A DNA stretch of 64,000 nt from Microbacterium sp. Marseille-Q6648 (lineage in GTDB: Bacteria > Actinomycetota > Actinomycetes > Actinomycetales > Microbacteriaceae), in the NCBI RefSeq assembly GCF_943181415.1, contig NZ_CALPBZ010000001.1:930001-994000 (forward strand), written 5' to 3'. The position numbers were made by a program, and so were the translations under genes. Positions 18,288-28,088 of this stretch are shown here, one piece after another (position 1 is the first letter of the stretch; every line of letters begins with the position of its first letter). Below the pieces are notes generated by a model. That model was not told the origin of the DNA and made no database searches. It saw only the letters and a program-made list of their open reading frames with translations.

Positions 18288-18955
18288 CCGACAGCACCGC
18301 AACCCCCGCCACCGCCCCCACTCCCGCCAAGGTGTGGGAGGAGATGCGACGCGGCAATGAGCGCTTCGTCGCCGGTGAGCCCCGCCACCCCCGCCAGGAC
18401 GTCGAACGTCGTCATGTCCTGGCCGCCGGTCAGCGGCCCCGCGCCGCCCTGTTCGGCTGCTCGGACTCGCGCCTGGCCGCCGAGATCATCTTCGACAAGG
18501 GCCTGGGCGATCTGTTCGTCGTCCGCAATGCCGGTCAGGTCATCTCCGACTCCGTGGTGGGAAGCCTGGAGTACGCGGTCGCCGTGCTCGAGGTTCCGCT
18601 CATCATCGTGCTCGGCCACGACGCGTGCGGCGCGGTGGGGGCCGCGATCGACAGCACCGGCATCGACGCTCCCACCCTCCCGCCGCACATCTGGCGACAG
18701 ATCGCCCCCATCGTGCCCGCCGTGCGGCGCGTCATCCGCGAGAACGGCCCCGACGCACCCGTCGACCCCGAGGTCGTGGGCCGCGAGCACCTGCGCGACA
18801 CTGTCGCGGACCTGCTGCACTCGTCCGAGCTCATCAGCGACGCCGTCGCGGAGGGCCGCCTCGCCATCGTCGGCGCGAACTACCGCCTCGCCGAGGGGAC
18901 GGCCGTGCCCGATGTCATCGTTGGGCTCGACAGCGACCCCAGCGCCCACCACTGA
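18284..18955 (+). CDS. Beta-class carbonic anhydrase
   Basis: 223 residues. Zinc ligands Cys 59, His 112 and Cys 115 lie in FGCSDSR and LGHDACGA; the Asp 61/Arg 63 dyad is present, so it should be active in CO2/bicarbonate interconversion. Bicarbonate could feed PEP carboxylase, encoded about 29 kb further on. The GTG start is coupled to the DUF4245 gene by a 4-nt overlap. No signal peptide is seen, so it is cytoplasmic. Confidence 0.95.
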   Translation: MTDSTATPATAPTPAKVWEEMRRGNERFVAGEPRHPRQDVERRHVLAAGQRPRAALFGCSDSRLAAEIIFDKGLGDLFVVRNAGQVISDSVVGSLEYAVAVLEVPLIIVLGHDACGAVGAAIDSTGIDAPTLPPHIWRQIAPIVPAVRRVIRENGPDAPVDPEVVGREHLRDTVADLLHSSELISDAVAEGRLAIVGANYRLAEGTAVPDVIVGLDSDPSAHH

Positions 18956-18997
18956 GCTGCACCCCTGCCACGAAGTAGACACCGGAGGAACAACGAC

Positions 18998-20392
18998 GTG
19001 ACCGACACCGAGTACCGCATCGAGCACGACACCATGGGCGAGGTGCGGGTGCCCGCAGCCGCTCTCTACAGCGCGCAGACCCAACGCGCCGTCGAGAACT
19101 TCCCCATTTCGGGTACCGGCCTGGAGTCCACTCAGATCGCGGCGCTGGCGCGCATCAAGAAAGCCGCGGCCCTGGCCAACAAAGAGCTGGGGGTCCTCGA
19201 CGCCGGCATCGCCGACGCGATCGCCGCCGCGGCCGACGAGGTCATCTCGGGTGTCCACGACGCGCACTTCCCCGTCGACACCTACCAGACCGGCAGCGGG
19301 ACCTCGTCGAACATGAACATGAACGAGGTGCTGGCGACCCTCGCCACCCGTCACCTCGGATCACCGGTCCACCCGAACGATCACGTGAACGCGTCCCAGT
19401 CCTCGAACGACGTGTTCCCCACCTCGGTCCACATCGCCGTCACCCAGGCGCTCATCGACGACCTCATCCCCGCGCTCGACCACCTCTGCGTCGCTCTCGA
19501 GGCGAAGGCGGAGCAGTGGAAGAGCGTCGTGAAGTCCGGTCGCACCCACCTGATGGACGCCACCCCGGTGACCCTCGGCCAGGAGTTCGGCGGCTACGCG
19601 CGGCAGATGCGTCTCGGGATCGAGCGCGTGCAGTCCGCACTCCCCCGCGTCGGAGAGGTGCCGCTGGGCGGCACCGCCGTCGGCACCGGGATCAACACGC
19701 CCGCCGGCTTCCCGCAGAAGGTCATCGCGCTGCTGGCGGCCGACACCGAGCTGCCCATCACCGAGGCCAAGGACCACTTCGAGGCGCAGGCCAATCGCGA
19801 CGGCCTGGTCGAGACCTCGGGAGCGCTGCGCACCATCGCGGTCTCGCTGACGAAGATCAACAACGACCTGCGCTGGATGGGTTCGGGCCCGAACACCGGA
19901 CTCGGCGAACTGCACATCCCCGACCTGCAGCCGGGCTCGTCGATCATGCCCGGCAAGGTCAACCCGGTCGTCCCGGAAGCCGTGCTCATGGTGTGCGCAC
20001 GCGTCATCGGGAACGACGCCACCGTGGCGTGGGCGGGCGCATCGGGCTCGTTCGAGCTCAACGTCGCCATCCCCGTGATGGGCACGGCCCTGCTGGAGTC
20101 GATCCGCCTGCTCAGCAACGCCGTGCGCGTGCTGGCTGACAAGACGATCGACGGGCTCGAAGCGAACGTCGAGCGCGCCGCGGCCTACGCCGGCATGTCG
20201 CCGTCGATCGTGACCCCGCTGAACAAGCTCATCGGCTATGAAGCCGCTGCGAAGATCGCCAAGCACTCCGTCGCCAAGGGGATCACCGTCCGTGAGGCGG
20301 TGCTCGACCTCGGCTACGTGGACCGCGGTGAGCTCACCATCGAACAGCTCGACAGCAAGCTCGACCTGCTGTCGATGACGCACCCGGGCTGA
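18998..20392 (+). CDS. fumC: Class II fumarate hydratase
   Basis: 464 residues, iron-independent tetrameric fumarase type. Active-site segments are [46 protein letters not shown] and the signature [12 protein letters not shown]. It hydrates fumarate to malate in the TCA cycle. GGAGG lies 9 nt before GTG 18998. It is 42 nt downstream of the carbonic anhydrase and may share its transcript. Confidence 0.97.
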   Translation: MTDTEYRIEHDTMGEVRVPAAALYSAQTQRAVENFPISGTGLESTQIAALARIKKAAALANKELGVLDAGIADAIAAAADEVISGVHDAHFPVDTYQTGSGTSSNMNMNEVLATLATRHLGSPVHPNDHVNASQSSNDVFPTSVHIAVTQALIDDLIPALDHLCVALEAKAEQWKSVVKSGRTHLMDATPVTLGQEFGGYARQMRLGIERVQSALPRVGEVPLGGTAVGTGINTPAGFPQKVIALLAADTELPITEAKDHFEAQANRDGLVETSGALRTIAVSLTKINNDLRWMGSGPNTGLGELHIPDLQPGSSIMPGKVNPVVPEAVLMVCARVIGNDATVAWAGASGSFELNVAIPVMGTALLESIRLLSNAVRVLADKTIDGLEANVERAAAYAGMSPSIVTPLNKLIGYEAAAKIAKHSVAKGITVREAVLDLGYVDRGELTIEQLDSKLDLLSMTHPG

Positions 20393-20442
20393 GGCCGCCG
20401 GCGGCACGAACCGCGGGTGCCGCGCACGGGCTGTCGCGGGGC

Positions 20443-20448
20443 GATAAT
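20443..20448 (+). promoter_or_regulatory. -10 box for the histidine kinase
   Basis: GATAAT, 6 nt before GTG 20455; no clear -35 hexamer. Confidence 0.6.
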
Positions 20449-20454
20449 CAGGGG

Positions 20455-21969
20455 GTGGCACCCACCTCCCGGCCGCTCACGGCGCGTGCGCGCATCCTCG
20501 GCGCGATCCTCGCCGTGGCGTGCATCGGTCTTGCGATCGTGGGAAGCGTGACCTTCATCGTGCAGCGCGAGCGCATCGTCCGCGAAGTCGAGGCGCGGCT
20601 GTACGGGCAGGTGGAGCGTCTGCAGACCGTCGCGGGGCTCGGTGGTGACAGCGGCGCGTCCGAGGTCGGCACCCCCTCGACATCGCAGGATCCCCCCGTG
20701 CAGCAGTACGCCTCGGTCGACGACTATCTGCGCGATGCCGTCGCCCGCCTGGTGCCGGGGCGGAACGAGGCATCCGTGGCGATCGTGGACGGCGCGGCGC
20801 GCTTCCGGCCGACGACGCTGTCGGGATTCGACATCGCCGACGACCGCGCCCTCATCGCCCGCGTCAGCGCCGAGACCGCCGCGACGGGCGAGACCGTCTC
20901 AGGCACCGCCAGCAGCGAGGACGGCGCCCTGCGCTACATCGCCGTCCCGGTCCAGGTGGCCGGCGATCCCCGCGAGGGCGTGTACCTGAGGGCCATCGAT
21001 CTCGAGGCCGAGCTCGAGCCCGTCACCGCCGGCATGGCCACCTACGCCCTGGCCGCGGTGATCGTGCTCGCCGCGATCGGCGTCGTCGGCTGGTTCGTGA
21101 CAGGGCGGTTGCTCTCTCCCATCCGTCATCTGCGCGAGACCGCCGACGCGATCACCATCGAGGACCTCTCCCCGCGCATGCGCGCGCGCGGCACCGACGA
21201 CATCGCCGATCTCTCTCGCACCGTCAACTCGATGCTCGACCGCCTGGAGGGCTCCGTCGACGTCCAGCGTCAGCTTCTGGACGATGTGCGCCACGAACTC
21301 AAGACGCCGATCACCATCGTGCGCGGCCACCTCGAGCTGATGAACACGCGCGACGCCGCGGATGTGGAAGCCGCCCGCGAGATCGGGATGGCCGAACTCG
21401 ACCGGATGACCCGGCTGGTCGAAGACATCGACCTGCTGGCCGCTGCGGAGGGCGACGCCTACACGATGGGCGAGGTCGACCTGGGCGCCCTCACCGCGCG
21501 CGTGGGCGAGCTCGTCGCAGTGATCCCCGGGCATGCCTGGAGCGTGGAGTCGTACGCCGCCGGGCACGTCGTCGCCGACGGCGACCGCCTGCTGCAGGCG
21601 TGGCTTCAGCTCGCCGACAACGCGGCCAAGTACACACCGCCGGGCTCGCGCATCGAGATCGGCAGCGCCCTGGACGCCACCGGCACCCGGCTCTGGGTGC
21701 GCGACCACGGCCCCGGCATCCCGCCGGCGGCACGGCACCGCATCTTCCGTCGCTTCGACCGCGCACAGATCAAACGCGAGATCGGCGGCTCCGGTCTCGG
21801 GCTCGCGATCGTCGACGCCATCGCCAAGTCCCACGGCGGTGTGTGCGCCGTGTCGGACACCCCCGGCGGCGGAGCCACCTTCACCATCCACCTGCCCACG
21901 GCGTCGGCCACCCTGCCCTCTCCGGTGCGTGCGGGAGACGTCGTCCTGCAACGAGAGGCTTCGGAATGA
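20455..21969 (+). CDS. Membrane sensor histidine kinase
   Basis: 504 residues: transmembrane helix 1 (about 14-38), an extracytoplasmic sensor region (about 40-190), helix 2 (ALAAVIVLAAIGVVGWFV), a HAMP linker, a HisKA domain with the phosphorylated His 280 in DVRHELKTPITIV, and a HATPase with N box LADNAAKYTPPG and G boxes DHGPGIPP and GGSGLGLAIV. It is leaderless from GTG 20455. ATGA overlap with the response regulator shows translational coupling. Signal unknown. Confidence 0.95.
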   Translation: MAPTSRPLTARARILGAILAVACIGLAIVGSVTFIVQRERIVREVEARLYGQVERLQTVAGLGGDSGASEVGTPSTSQDPPVQQYASVDDYLRDAVARLVPGRNEASVAIVDGAARFRPTTLSGFDIADDRALIARVSAETAATGETVSGTASSEDGALRYIAVPVQVAGDPREGVYLRAIDLEAELEPVTAGMATYALAAVIVLAAIGVVGWFVTGRLLSPIRHLRETADAITIEDLSPRMRARGTDDIADLSRTVNSMLDRLEGSVDVQRQLLDDVRHELKTPITIVRGHLELMNTRDAADVEAAREIGMAELDRMTRLVEDIDLLAAAEGDAYTMGEVDLGALTARVGELVAVIPGHAWSVESYAAGHVVADGDRLLQAWLQLADNAAKYTPPGSRIEIGSALDATGTRLWVRDHGPGIPPAARHRIFRRFDRAQIKREIGGSGLGLAIVDAIAKSHGGVCAVSDTPGGGATFTIHLPTASATLPSPVRAGDVVLQREASE

Positions 21970-22622
21970 CCAAGATCCTCATCATCGAGGATGAGTCGCG
22001 CATCGCCTCGTTCGTCAGCCGCGGGCTGGAGGCGGCCGGCTACGAGACGCAGACCGTCGAGGACGGCGCTGAGGGGCTGGCGGCAGCCCTCCACGGCGAC
22101 GCCGACCTCGTGCTGCTCGATGTCGGTCTTCCCACGATGGACGGCTTCGAGGTGCTGCGCGCCCTGCGCGCCGCGCGGAACACCATCCCCGTCATCATGC
22201 TCACCGCACGTTCGAGCACCCGCGACACCGTCGACGGGCTCGACGCCGGCGCCAACGACTACGTGCCGAAGCCGTTCACGTTCGACGAGCTGCTCGCCCG
22301 CGTGCGTTCACGCCTGCGCGAGACCGCACTGTCGCCCGGAGTCAGCATCACCCATGGCGATGTCGTGCTCGATGTGCTCGCGCGCCGCGCGACGGTGGGT
22401 GGCCGTGAGGTGGAGCTGTCGACGCGCGAGTTCGCGCTCGCCGAGCAGTTCCTGCGCAATCCGGGTCGCGTCCTCAGCCGTGAGGTGCTGCTCAGCCGTG
22501 TGTGGGGTCTGGACTTCGATCCCGGATCGAACGTCGTCGACGTCTACGTGCGGTACCTGCGCGGCAAGCTCGGCGCTGCGCACATCATCACCGTGCGTGG
22601 GGCGGGGTACCGCTGGGAGTAG
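21966..22622 (+). CDS. OmpR/PhoB-family response regulator
   Basis: 218 residues. The receiver domain has acidic pocket IEDE (8-10), phosphoacceptor Asp 52 in LVLLDVGLP, Thr in MLTARSS and Lys in YVPKPFTF. The C-terminal winged helix (about 125-218) contains ELSTREFALAEQFL and VDVYVRYLRGKL. It pairs with the kinase that overlaps it. A strong terminator follows at 22638-22667. Confidence 0.96.
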   Translation: MTKILIIEDESRIASFVSRGLEAAGYETQTVEDGAEGLAAALHGDADLVLLDVGLPTMDGFEVLRALRAARNTIPVIMLTARSSTRDTVDGLDAGANDYVPKPFTFDELLARVRSRLRETALSPGVSITHGDVVLDVLARRATVGGREVELSTREFALAEQFLRNPGRVLSREVLLSRVWGLDFDPGSNVVDVYVRYLRGKLGAAHIITVRGAGYRWE

Positions 22623-22637
22623 CCCGTCGCACGAAGA

Positions 22638-22667
22638 AGCCCCCGGTGCTGGGGGACACCGGGGGCT
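22638..22667 (+). terminator. Terminator after the two-component operon
   Basis: Perfect 11-bp stem AGCCCCCGGTG/CACCGGGGGCT with an 8-nt loop. It lies between convergent genes and could serve either strand. Confidence 0.8.
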
Positions 22668-22695
22668 GTGACGGCCGGCGGGGGAACCGGCCTCA

Positions 22696-23533
22696 TCAAT
22701 CGCGCTGGTCTGGGGGAACGCGCGATTGGGCTTTCTTCGCACCGGTCCCGAGCGCGAGCCCGGGATTGTCGGCGGAGCGACCCGTCGAGGGGACGGGAGT
22801 CTGGGGAGGCGTGGCGGCGTGAGTGCGCGTGTTGGCTGCGCGCTCCTCCGCGACAGGGGAACGCTGAGCGGGGCCGGATGCCGCGTTCTCCCGGGCCGGC
22901 GCGGGCGACGCTCCCTGCGTTGAGGACTCGGTCGAGAGCTTCTCGTCGGCAGGACCGCGCTCGGCGCCGGGGCCCGAACGAGAACCGGGACCTTCGGAAG
23001 AGACCGCGCCCGGTTCCACCAGGTCGGCACCCGCGAGCCGTCCGCCCTCGGGCATGTCCGGCTCGGACGCACCACCGTCGTCGGCGAGTCCGGCGAACCA
23101 GCGGTCGACGCGATCGGCGGACCAGCCACGGCTCAGCGCCCAATCGCGGAGAGGGTCCGGGGCACCGTCGTCGCGCCACGCCGACACCGATGCCTCAGCG
23201 ACCTCGAGGTCGAACGGCGCGGCATCCGGCACGATCCCCGGCTCGGGTGCGGGGACGATCTCGGCCCGGGCAACCGGAGCCGGCGGGGCCGGCTCCCCGC
23301 CGGCCTCGCCGCCGTGGCTTCGCTCGACGGAGCGGCGGGGCGGTTCGCGGGGGCGGCGGCGGCAGCACCGGTGTCGGAGAGGCGGACGGCACGAGCAGGG
23401 GGGCGGCGCCGACCGGAGATCCGGCCGCATCGGCGAGGACGGCCGAGGTGGTGACGGCGACGGCGGCCATCACGGCGATGCTGGCCACGACGGTGGCGGC
23501 GCCGCCCACGGCGAAGCGTCTCCGAGTGTCCAC
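22696..23533 (-). pseudogene. Secreted/anchored protein gene with apparent frameshift
   Basis: The N-terminal frame from GTG 23533 (AAGGA 5 nt upstream) encodes a membrane or signal helix (GGAATVVASIAVMAAVAVTTSAV) and a proline-rich linker. It then becomes arginine-rich nonsense after about 23350. The plausible continuation is in another frame to the stop at 22696: an acidic Pro/Ala-rich region, the helical DPLRDWALSRGWSADRVDRW, and a disordered tail. Removing one base in the G run 23349-23353 would join them. It may be a real mutation, phase variation or a sequencing error. Family not recognised. Confidence 0.6.
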
Positions 23534-23681
23534 GGCATCCTTCCCTGCATCCGTCGCTCAGCGCACAGACGTGGAGGCGTCCCCACGCGCAGATACCATG
23601 TTTCCAGACTGGTAAGGCCGGCGAGGCACTTCGGCGATGAGACTCTTCTCATTCGGTGGGCGGATCGCACCCGCCCGCACG

Positions 23682-23722
23682 CGACGAGGGGGCCGGGATG
23701 CGGCATCCCGGCCCCCTCGTCG
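23682..23722 (-). terminator. Hairpin terminator after phoH
   Basis: Perfect 20-bp inverted repeat (arms 23682-23701 and 23703-23722) directly after the phoH stop. There is no T-run, as is common in actinobacterial terminators. Confidence 0.75.
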
Positions 23723-23725
23723 TCG

Positions 23726-25084
23726 TCAGGCCAGTTCGCCCGCTTCGAGCAGATCGGTCACCAGAGCGGCGATCGCCGAGCGCTCGGACCGCGTGAGCGT
23801 CACGTGCCCGAACAGTCCGTGACCCTTCAGCGTCTCGATGACCGAGGCGACGCCGTCGTGGCGCCCCACCCTCAGGTTGTCGCGCTGGCCCACGTCGTGG
23901 GTGAGCACGACGCGCGAGTTCTGCCCCATGCGGCTGAGGACGGTGAGCAGGACGTTCCGTTCGAGCGACTGGGCCTCGTCGACGATCACGAAGGCATCGT
24001 GCAGCGAGCGTCCCCTGATGTGGGTCAGGGGCATGACCTCGAGCAGACCGCGCTCGACGACCTCGTCGAGGACATTCCCCGACACGACCGAGCCGAGGGT
24101 GTCGAAGACGGCCTGCCCCCACGGGTTCATCTTCTCGGCCTGGTCGCCGGGGAGGTAGCCGAGCTCCTGCCCGCCCACGGCGAACAGCGGACGGAAGACG
24201 ATGATCTTCTTCTGCTGCTGGCGTTCGAGCACCGCCTCCAGTCCCGCACACAGCGCGAGGGCGGACTTCCCCGTGCCGGCGCGGCCGCCGAGCGAGACGA
24301 TGCCGACCTCGGGATCCAGCAGCAGGTCGATGGCGATCCGCTGCTCGGCGGAGCGCCCGTGCAGACCGAAGACCTCGCGGTCGCCTCGCACCAACCGGTA
24401 TCCGCCGTCGCCGGTCACCCGGCCGAGCGCCGAGCCTCGTTCGGAGTGGATGATCAGTCCGGTGTTGACGGGCAGACCGCGCACGTCCTCGCTCGTGGCC
24501 ACCTCGGTCTCGTACAGGTCGCTGATCTCGTCGCCCGAGACGTCGATGGCCGTGATGCCCGTCCACCCCGAGTCGACGGCCTGCTCGGCGAGGTACTCCT
24601 CGGCGGTGAGACCGATGGATGCCGCCTTGACGCGCATCGGGAGGTCCTTCGACACGATGGTGACGTCCTGTCCCTCGCCCGCCAGGTGCATGGCGACGGC
24701 GAGGATGCGGCTGTCGTTGTCGCCGAGGCGCATGCCGGCGGGGAGGACTCCGGGGTCGGTGTTGGACAGCTCCACGCGCAGGGTGCCCCCGGTTCCGACC
24801 TCGACGGGATAGTCGAGCCGGCCGTGCTCGATGCGCATCTCGTCGAGATGGCGCAGCGCCTGACGGGCGAAGTATCCGATCTCGGGATCGTGACGCTTGC
24901 CCTCGAGTTCGGTGATCACCACGACCGGGATCACGATGCTGTGCTCGGCGAACCGGAAGAAGGCTCGGGGGTCGCTCAGCAGGACCGATGTGTCCAGGAC
25001 GTAGGTGCGCAACGCCGTATCGCTTTCCGCGACCTCCTCGTCGAGGATCCGACTGCGCTGATCGTGTGGTGCTCGTGTGGTCAC
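23726..25084 (-). CDS. phoH: PIN-PhoH fusion ATPase
   Basis: 452 residues combining an N-terminal PIN ribonuclease-like domain ([45 protein letters not shown]) and a C-terminal PhoH ATPase (Walker [13 protein letters not shown], Walker [12 protein letters not shown]). This is the PhoH2 type, for which RNA helicase plus RNase activity has been described in mycobacteria. GTG 25084 was preferred over GTG 25111 because GGGAG lies 6 nt upstream of it. The spacer upstream carries hairpins and 17-nt-spaced direct repeats. Confidence 0.94.
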   Translation of the reverse strand: MTTRAPHDQRSRILDEEVAESDTALRTYVLDTSVLLSDPRAFFRFAEHSIVIPVVVITELEGKRHDPEIGYFARQALRHLDEMRIEHGRLDYPVEVGTGGTLRVELSNTDPGVLPAGMRLGDNDSRILAVAMHLAGEGQDVTIVSKDLPMRVKAASIGLTAEEYLAEQAVDSGWTGITAIDVSGDEISDLYETEVATSEDVRGLPVNTGLIIHSERGSALGRVTGDGGYRLVRGDREVFGLHGRSAEQRIAIDLLLDPEVGIVSLGGRAGTGKSALALCAGLEAVLERQQQKKIIVFRPLFAVGGQELGYLPGDQAEKMNPWGQAVFDTLGSVVSGNVLDEVVERGLLEVMPLTHIRGRSLHDAFVIVDEAQSLERNVLLTVLSRMGQNSRVVLTHDVGQRDNLRVGRHDGVASVIETLKGHGLFGHVTLTRSERSAIAALVTDLLEAGELA

Positions 25085-25098
25085 AACCCACTCCCGCC

Positions 25099-25144
25099 CC
25101 GGGTGCTTCACCCGGCAGTCACGAGTCGACCAGGGTCACGAGTC
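25099..25144. promoter_or_regulatory. Hairpin and direct repeats upstream of phoH
   Basis: CCGGGTG/CACCCGG hairpin with a 3-nt loop at 25099-25115, and GTCACGAGTC twice at 25118-25127 and 25135-25144 (17-nt period). A further AACGGGC/GCCCGTT hairpin lies at 25164-25182. Position suggests phoH control; no factor can be named. Confidence 0.4.
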
Positions 25145-25264
25145 GCGATCTCAGGCCGACTCGAACGGGCTCCGTGCCCGTTGGGTTGAAACTACGACCA
25201 CGATGATTCTCCGGCGATTCCGACACGCGGCGAGTTGGTTACGACGGGGTTAATTCCGGGGCCG

Positions 25265-26386
25265 TCACCACACGCGGGCGGCGGAGAACTCCGCCAGCGC
25301 GTCTCCCAGCAGGCGGATGCTGTCGGCGCCGGTCCCCGCGTGGGGCGCGACGCGGATGAGCCCGGAGCGCACCGTCACCGTGATGCCGTGGTTGGCCAGG
25401 GACGCCGCCAGCGGCGCGGCATCCTGCGGAGCCGGCGCGAGCGTCACGATGCCGGCGTGCTGCGCGGGTTCGCGCGGCGTGAGCACGGGGATGCCGTAGC
25501 GATCGGCGGTGAAGAAGACGTCCCGCGCCCGCCCCGCTACCTCGCCCTCGATCGCGGACACTCCGACCTCGGCGATCTCGCGGAGTGCGGCGGCCAGCCG
25601 CGAGGCGGCGAGCGCATCGGGCCATGCGACGGTGAACGCGCGGGCCGAGGCGGAAGGAAGCGGCACGACATCCACGGGAAGGTCGCCATCGGTGCCCGCG
25701 AAGCCCGACAGCACCGGCGCGAGACGCTCCAGCGCCCGCTCGCCGAAGCGTGCGAAGCCGGTGCCCCGACCGGCGCGGAGCCACTTGTAGCCGTTCGCGC
25801 AGACGACATCGGCGGCGCCGTAGTCTGCGTCCACGACTCCGAAGCCCTGAATGGCGTCGACGATCAGCAGGCGATCGCCGATCACGTCGCGCAGCGCGGT
25901 GAGGTCGGCGCGGTACCCCGTGCGGAAGTCGACCAGGCTGACGGCGAGGGCGCGGGTGTCGTCGGTGAGCGACGCGCGCACCAGCTCGGGGGTGACCATC
26001 CCGTCTTCGGGATCCATCCACTGCACCTGCAGCGAGCCGAGTGCGTCCGCCGCACGTTGGGCGGTGACGGTGAGACTGGGGAACTCCGCCCGCGAGACCA
26101 GCAGCCCGCCCGCGACGCCGTAGATGGCGTGCATGAGTCCATACGTGGTGGACGGCTGGAGGACCACCTGGTCGGGCGCGGCATCCAGCATTCCGGCGAG
26201 AAGCTCGCGGGCGTCGGCCACGTGCCCCCCGACGAGGTCGAGGCTCGAGCGCCGCCCGGAGCCGAGCAGCTCGGTGTCGGCCCCCGCCTCCGCGCGCACG
26301 GACGGCGACAGCGGGCCGAAGGAGGCCCAGTCCAGATATCCCGGCTCGGCATCGAACGAGGCCAGGAACGACTCCATATCCGCCAC
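25265..26386 (-). CDS. Class V PLP-dependent aminotransferase/desulfurase-like protein
   Basis: 373 residues of the class V fold (cysteine desulfurase, kynureninase and isopenicillin epimerase-like enzymes). The PLP Lys is in VCANGYKWLRAGRGTGF, with the cofactor Asp region LLIVDAIQGFGVVDA just before it. The desulfurase active-site Cys loop is not evident, so an aminotransferase or epimerase role is likelier. GTG 26386 is placed 6 nt after CAGAAT; ATG 26377 is the alternative. It follows uppS on the same strand but has its own box. Confidence 0.85.
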   Translation of the reverse strand: MADMESFLASFDAEPGYLDWASFGPLSPSVRAEAGADTELLGSGRRSSLDLVGGHVADARELLAGMLDAAPDQVVLQPSTTYGLMHAIYGVAGGLLVSRAEFPSLTVTAQRAADALGSLQVQWMDPEDGMVTPELVRASLTDDTRALAVSLVDFRTGYRADLTALRDVIGDRLLIVDAIQGFGVVDADYGAADVVCANGYKWLRAGRGTGFARFGERALERLAPVLSGFAGTDGDLPVDVVPLPSASARAFTVAWPDALAASRLAAALREIAEVGVSAIEGEVAGRARDVFFTADRYGIPVLTPREPAQHAGIVTLAPAPQDAAPLAASLANHGITVTVRSGLIRVAPHAGTGADSIRLLGDALAEFSAARVW

Positions 26387-26392
26387 GACGTC

Positions 26393-26398
26393 ATTCTG
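26393..26398 (-). promoter_or_regulatory. -10-like box for the class V aminotransferase
   Basis: CAGAAT preceded by TGC, 6 nt before GTG 26386; weaker than the TAnnnT boxes. Confidence 0.4.
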
Positions 26399-26446
26399 GC
26401 ATGATGCGCTGCGCACCGGGCCGGGTCGATGCGGGAGAGCGGCCGG

Positions 26447-27232
26447 TCAGCCGCCGAAACGGCGATCGCGACTGGCGTAGTCGCGCATCGCGCGCAGGAA
26501 GTCCACCTCGCGAAGATCCGGTCCGAGCGCCTCGACGAAATAGAACTCGGAGTGCGCGCTCTGCCACAGCAGGAAGTCGCTGAGACGCTGCTCCCCCGAC
26601 GTGCGGATGACGAGGTCCGGGTCGGGCTGGCCGCCGGTGTACAGGTGCTCGCCGATCTGCTCGGGAGTGAGGTTGGCCGCCAGCTCCTCGAGCGACCCGC
26701 CGCCGCCCCCGTGCTGGGCGATGATGCTGCGCACGGCGTCGACGATCTCGCCGCGGCCGCCGTAGGCCACGGCCAGGTTGACGTGCAGGCCGGTGTTGCC
26801 GGTCGTGCGCCTCTCCGCCTCGGCCAGGACGCGGGCGAGCTCCGTCGGGAGCTCTTCGGTCCGGCCGACGTGCTTGACCCGCCAATCGCGCTCGTGCGAG
26901 AGCTCGTCGGCCAGCTCCGCGATGATCTCGATGAGATCCGAGAGCTCGCGCGAGTCGCGCTTGCGCAGGTTGTCGCTCGACAGCAGATAGAGCGACACCA
27001 CCCCCACGCCGATGTCATCGCACCACCCGAGGAATTCGCGCATCTTCGCGGCCCCCGCCCGGTGACCGTGGGCGGCGGAATCGTAGCCGAGCTGGCGCGC
27101 CCATCGGCGGTTGCCGTCGATCATCATCGCGATGTGGTGGGGCACGTCCTCGGGCCGCAGGCGGCGCCGGAGCCTGTTGATGTACAGACGGTAGAGAGGA
27201 CCTCTCCCCTCGTTCGACGAAGCATGCGCCAC
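26447..27232 (-). CDS. uppS: Isoprenyl (undecaprenyl/decaprenyl) diphosphate synthase
   Basis: 261 residues, a cis-prenyltransferase. Motif HIAMMIDGNRRWAR holds the catalytic Asp, and the C-terminal signature is DLVIRTSGEQRLSDFLLWQ. It adds isopentenyl units to make the C50/C55 carrier lipid for peptidoglycan and glycans; IPP would come from the IspH pathway. GTG 27232 is leaderless, 6 nt after TAGCGT. It is divergent from the hemolysin-III gene. Confidence 0.96.
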   Translation of the reverse strand: MAHASSNEGRGPLYRLYINRLRRRLRPEDVPHHIAMMIDGNRRWARQLGYDSAAHGHRAGAAKMREFLGWCDDIGVGVVSLYLLSSDNLRKRDSRELSDLIEIIAELADELSHERDWRVKHVGRTEELPTELARVLAEAERRTTGNTGLHVNLAVAYGGRGEIVDAVRSIIAQHGGGGGSLEELAANLTPEQIGEHLYTGGQPDPDLVIRTSGEQRLSDFLLWQSAHSEFYFVEALGPDLREVDFLRAMRDYASRDRRFGG

Positions 27233-27238
27233 ACGCTT

Positions 27239-27244
27239 ACGCTA
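27239..27244 (-). promoter_or_regulatory. -10 box for uppS
   Basis: TAGCGT, 6 nt before GTG 27232 on the minus strand. Confidence 0.6.
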
Positions 27245-27343
27245 CCGTCCCCGTCGCCAGGCTCCGCGCGGCTCCGCGCAATGAGACCCGGTCCCACCGG
27301 CAATGGGATCGAGTATGTACGGACGCCGGTATGCCCGGGGATC

Positions 27344-27349
27344 TACCCT
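27344..27349 (+). promoter_or_regulatory. -10 box for the hemolysin III gene
   Basis: TACCCT, 6 nt before ATG 27356. Confidence 0.6.
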
Positions 27350-27355
27350 GGAGCA

Positions 27356-28084
27356 ATGGCCCGCCGCAGCCCCACTCCCCCCGAACCCGACGTCCCGCAC
27401 CTGCCCCTCATGGAGGCCGCGCACGTCGACGCGGTCGTCGACGTGCGGCCCACGTGGCGCGGGTGGATCCACGCCGCGACCTTCCCGATCGCGATCGTCG
27501 CGGGGATCGTGCTGATCGCCGCTGCGCAGGGCTCGGCGGCCAAGATCGCCTCGGCGATCTTCATGGTGAGCTCGCTGCTGCTGTTCGGCATCTCGGCGCT
27601 GTACCACCGGTTCGACTGGAGCCCGAAGACGAAGGTCCTGCTCAAGCGCATCGACCACGCCAACATCGTGCTGCTCATCGCCGGCACCTACACCCCGATC
27701 GCCGTCCTCGCGCTCCCCACCCCGAAGACCGTCCTGCTCATGTCCCTGGTGTGGGGCGGAGCGCTGGTGGGCATCCTCTTCCGCGTCTTCTGGGTGCACG
27801 CACCGCGGTGGCTCTACGTCGCGCTGTACCTCGCACTCGGCTGGGCCGCTGTGATGTACCTCCCCGACCTGCTCGCGGCCAACGCGGCGATGATGATCCT
27901 GGTGTGCGTCGGCGGACTGCTCTACACCGCGGGCGCGATCGTGTACGCCATGAAGCGCCCCAACCCGTGGCCCGGGCACTTCGGGTTCCACGAGATCTTC
28001 CACGTGTGCACGGTGCTGGCGTTCCTGTGCCATTGGACGGCATGCCTGCTCATCGCCATCGAGCCGGCGTACCACGGCGGCTGA
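27356..28084 (+). CDS. trhA: Hemolysin III (TrhA/HlyIII, PAQR superfamily) membrane protein
   Basis: 242 residues with seven hydrophobic helices. Family metal-site residues are visible in SALYHRFDWSP and FGFHEIFHVCTVLAFLCHW (His-x3-His then His). Members influence membrane energetics and fluidity; hemolysis is a historical label. It is leaderless from ATG 27356. It converges on the small repeat protein at 28089. Confidence 0.92.
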   Translation: MARRSPTPPEPDVPHLPLMEAAHVDAVVDVRPTWRGWIHAATFPIAIVAGIVLIAAAQGSAAKIASAIFMVSSLLLFGISALYHRFDWSPKTKVLLKRIDHANIVLLIAGTYTPIAVLALPTPKTVLLMSLVWGGALVGILFRVFWVHAPRWLYVALYLALGWAAVMYLPDLLAANAAMMILVCVGGLLYTAGAIVYAMKRPNPWPGHFGFHEIFHVCTVLAFLCHWTACLLIAIEPAYHGG

Positions 28085-28088
28085 GCCG

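Noticed and set aside
16047-18302. 751-codon minus-strand frame over xseA, xseB and DUF4245
   Set aside because: Antisense to three clearly identified genes, with low-complexity translation.
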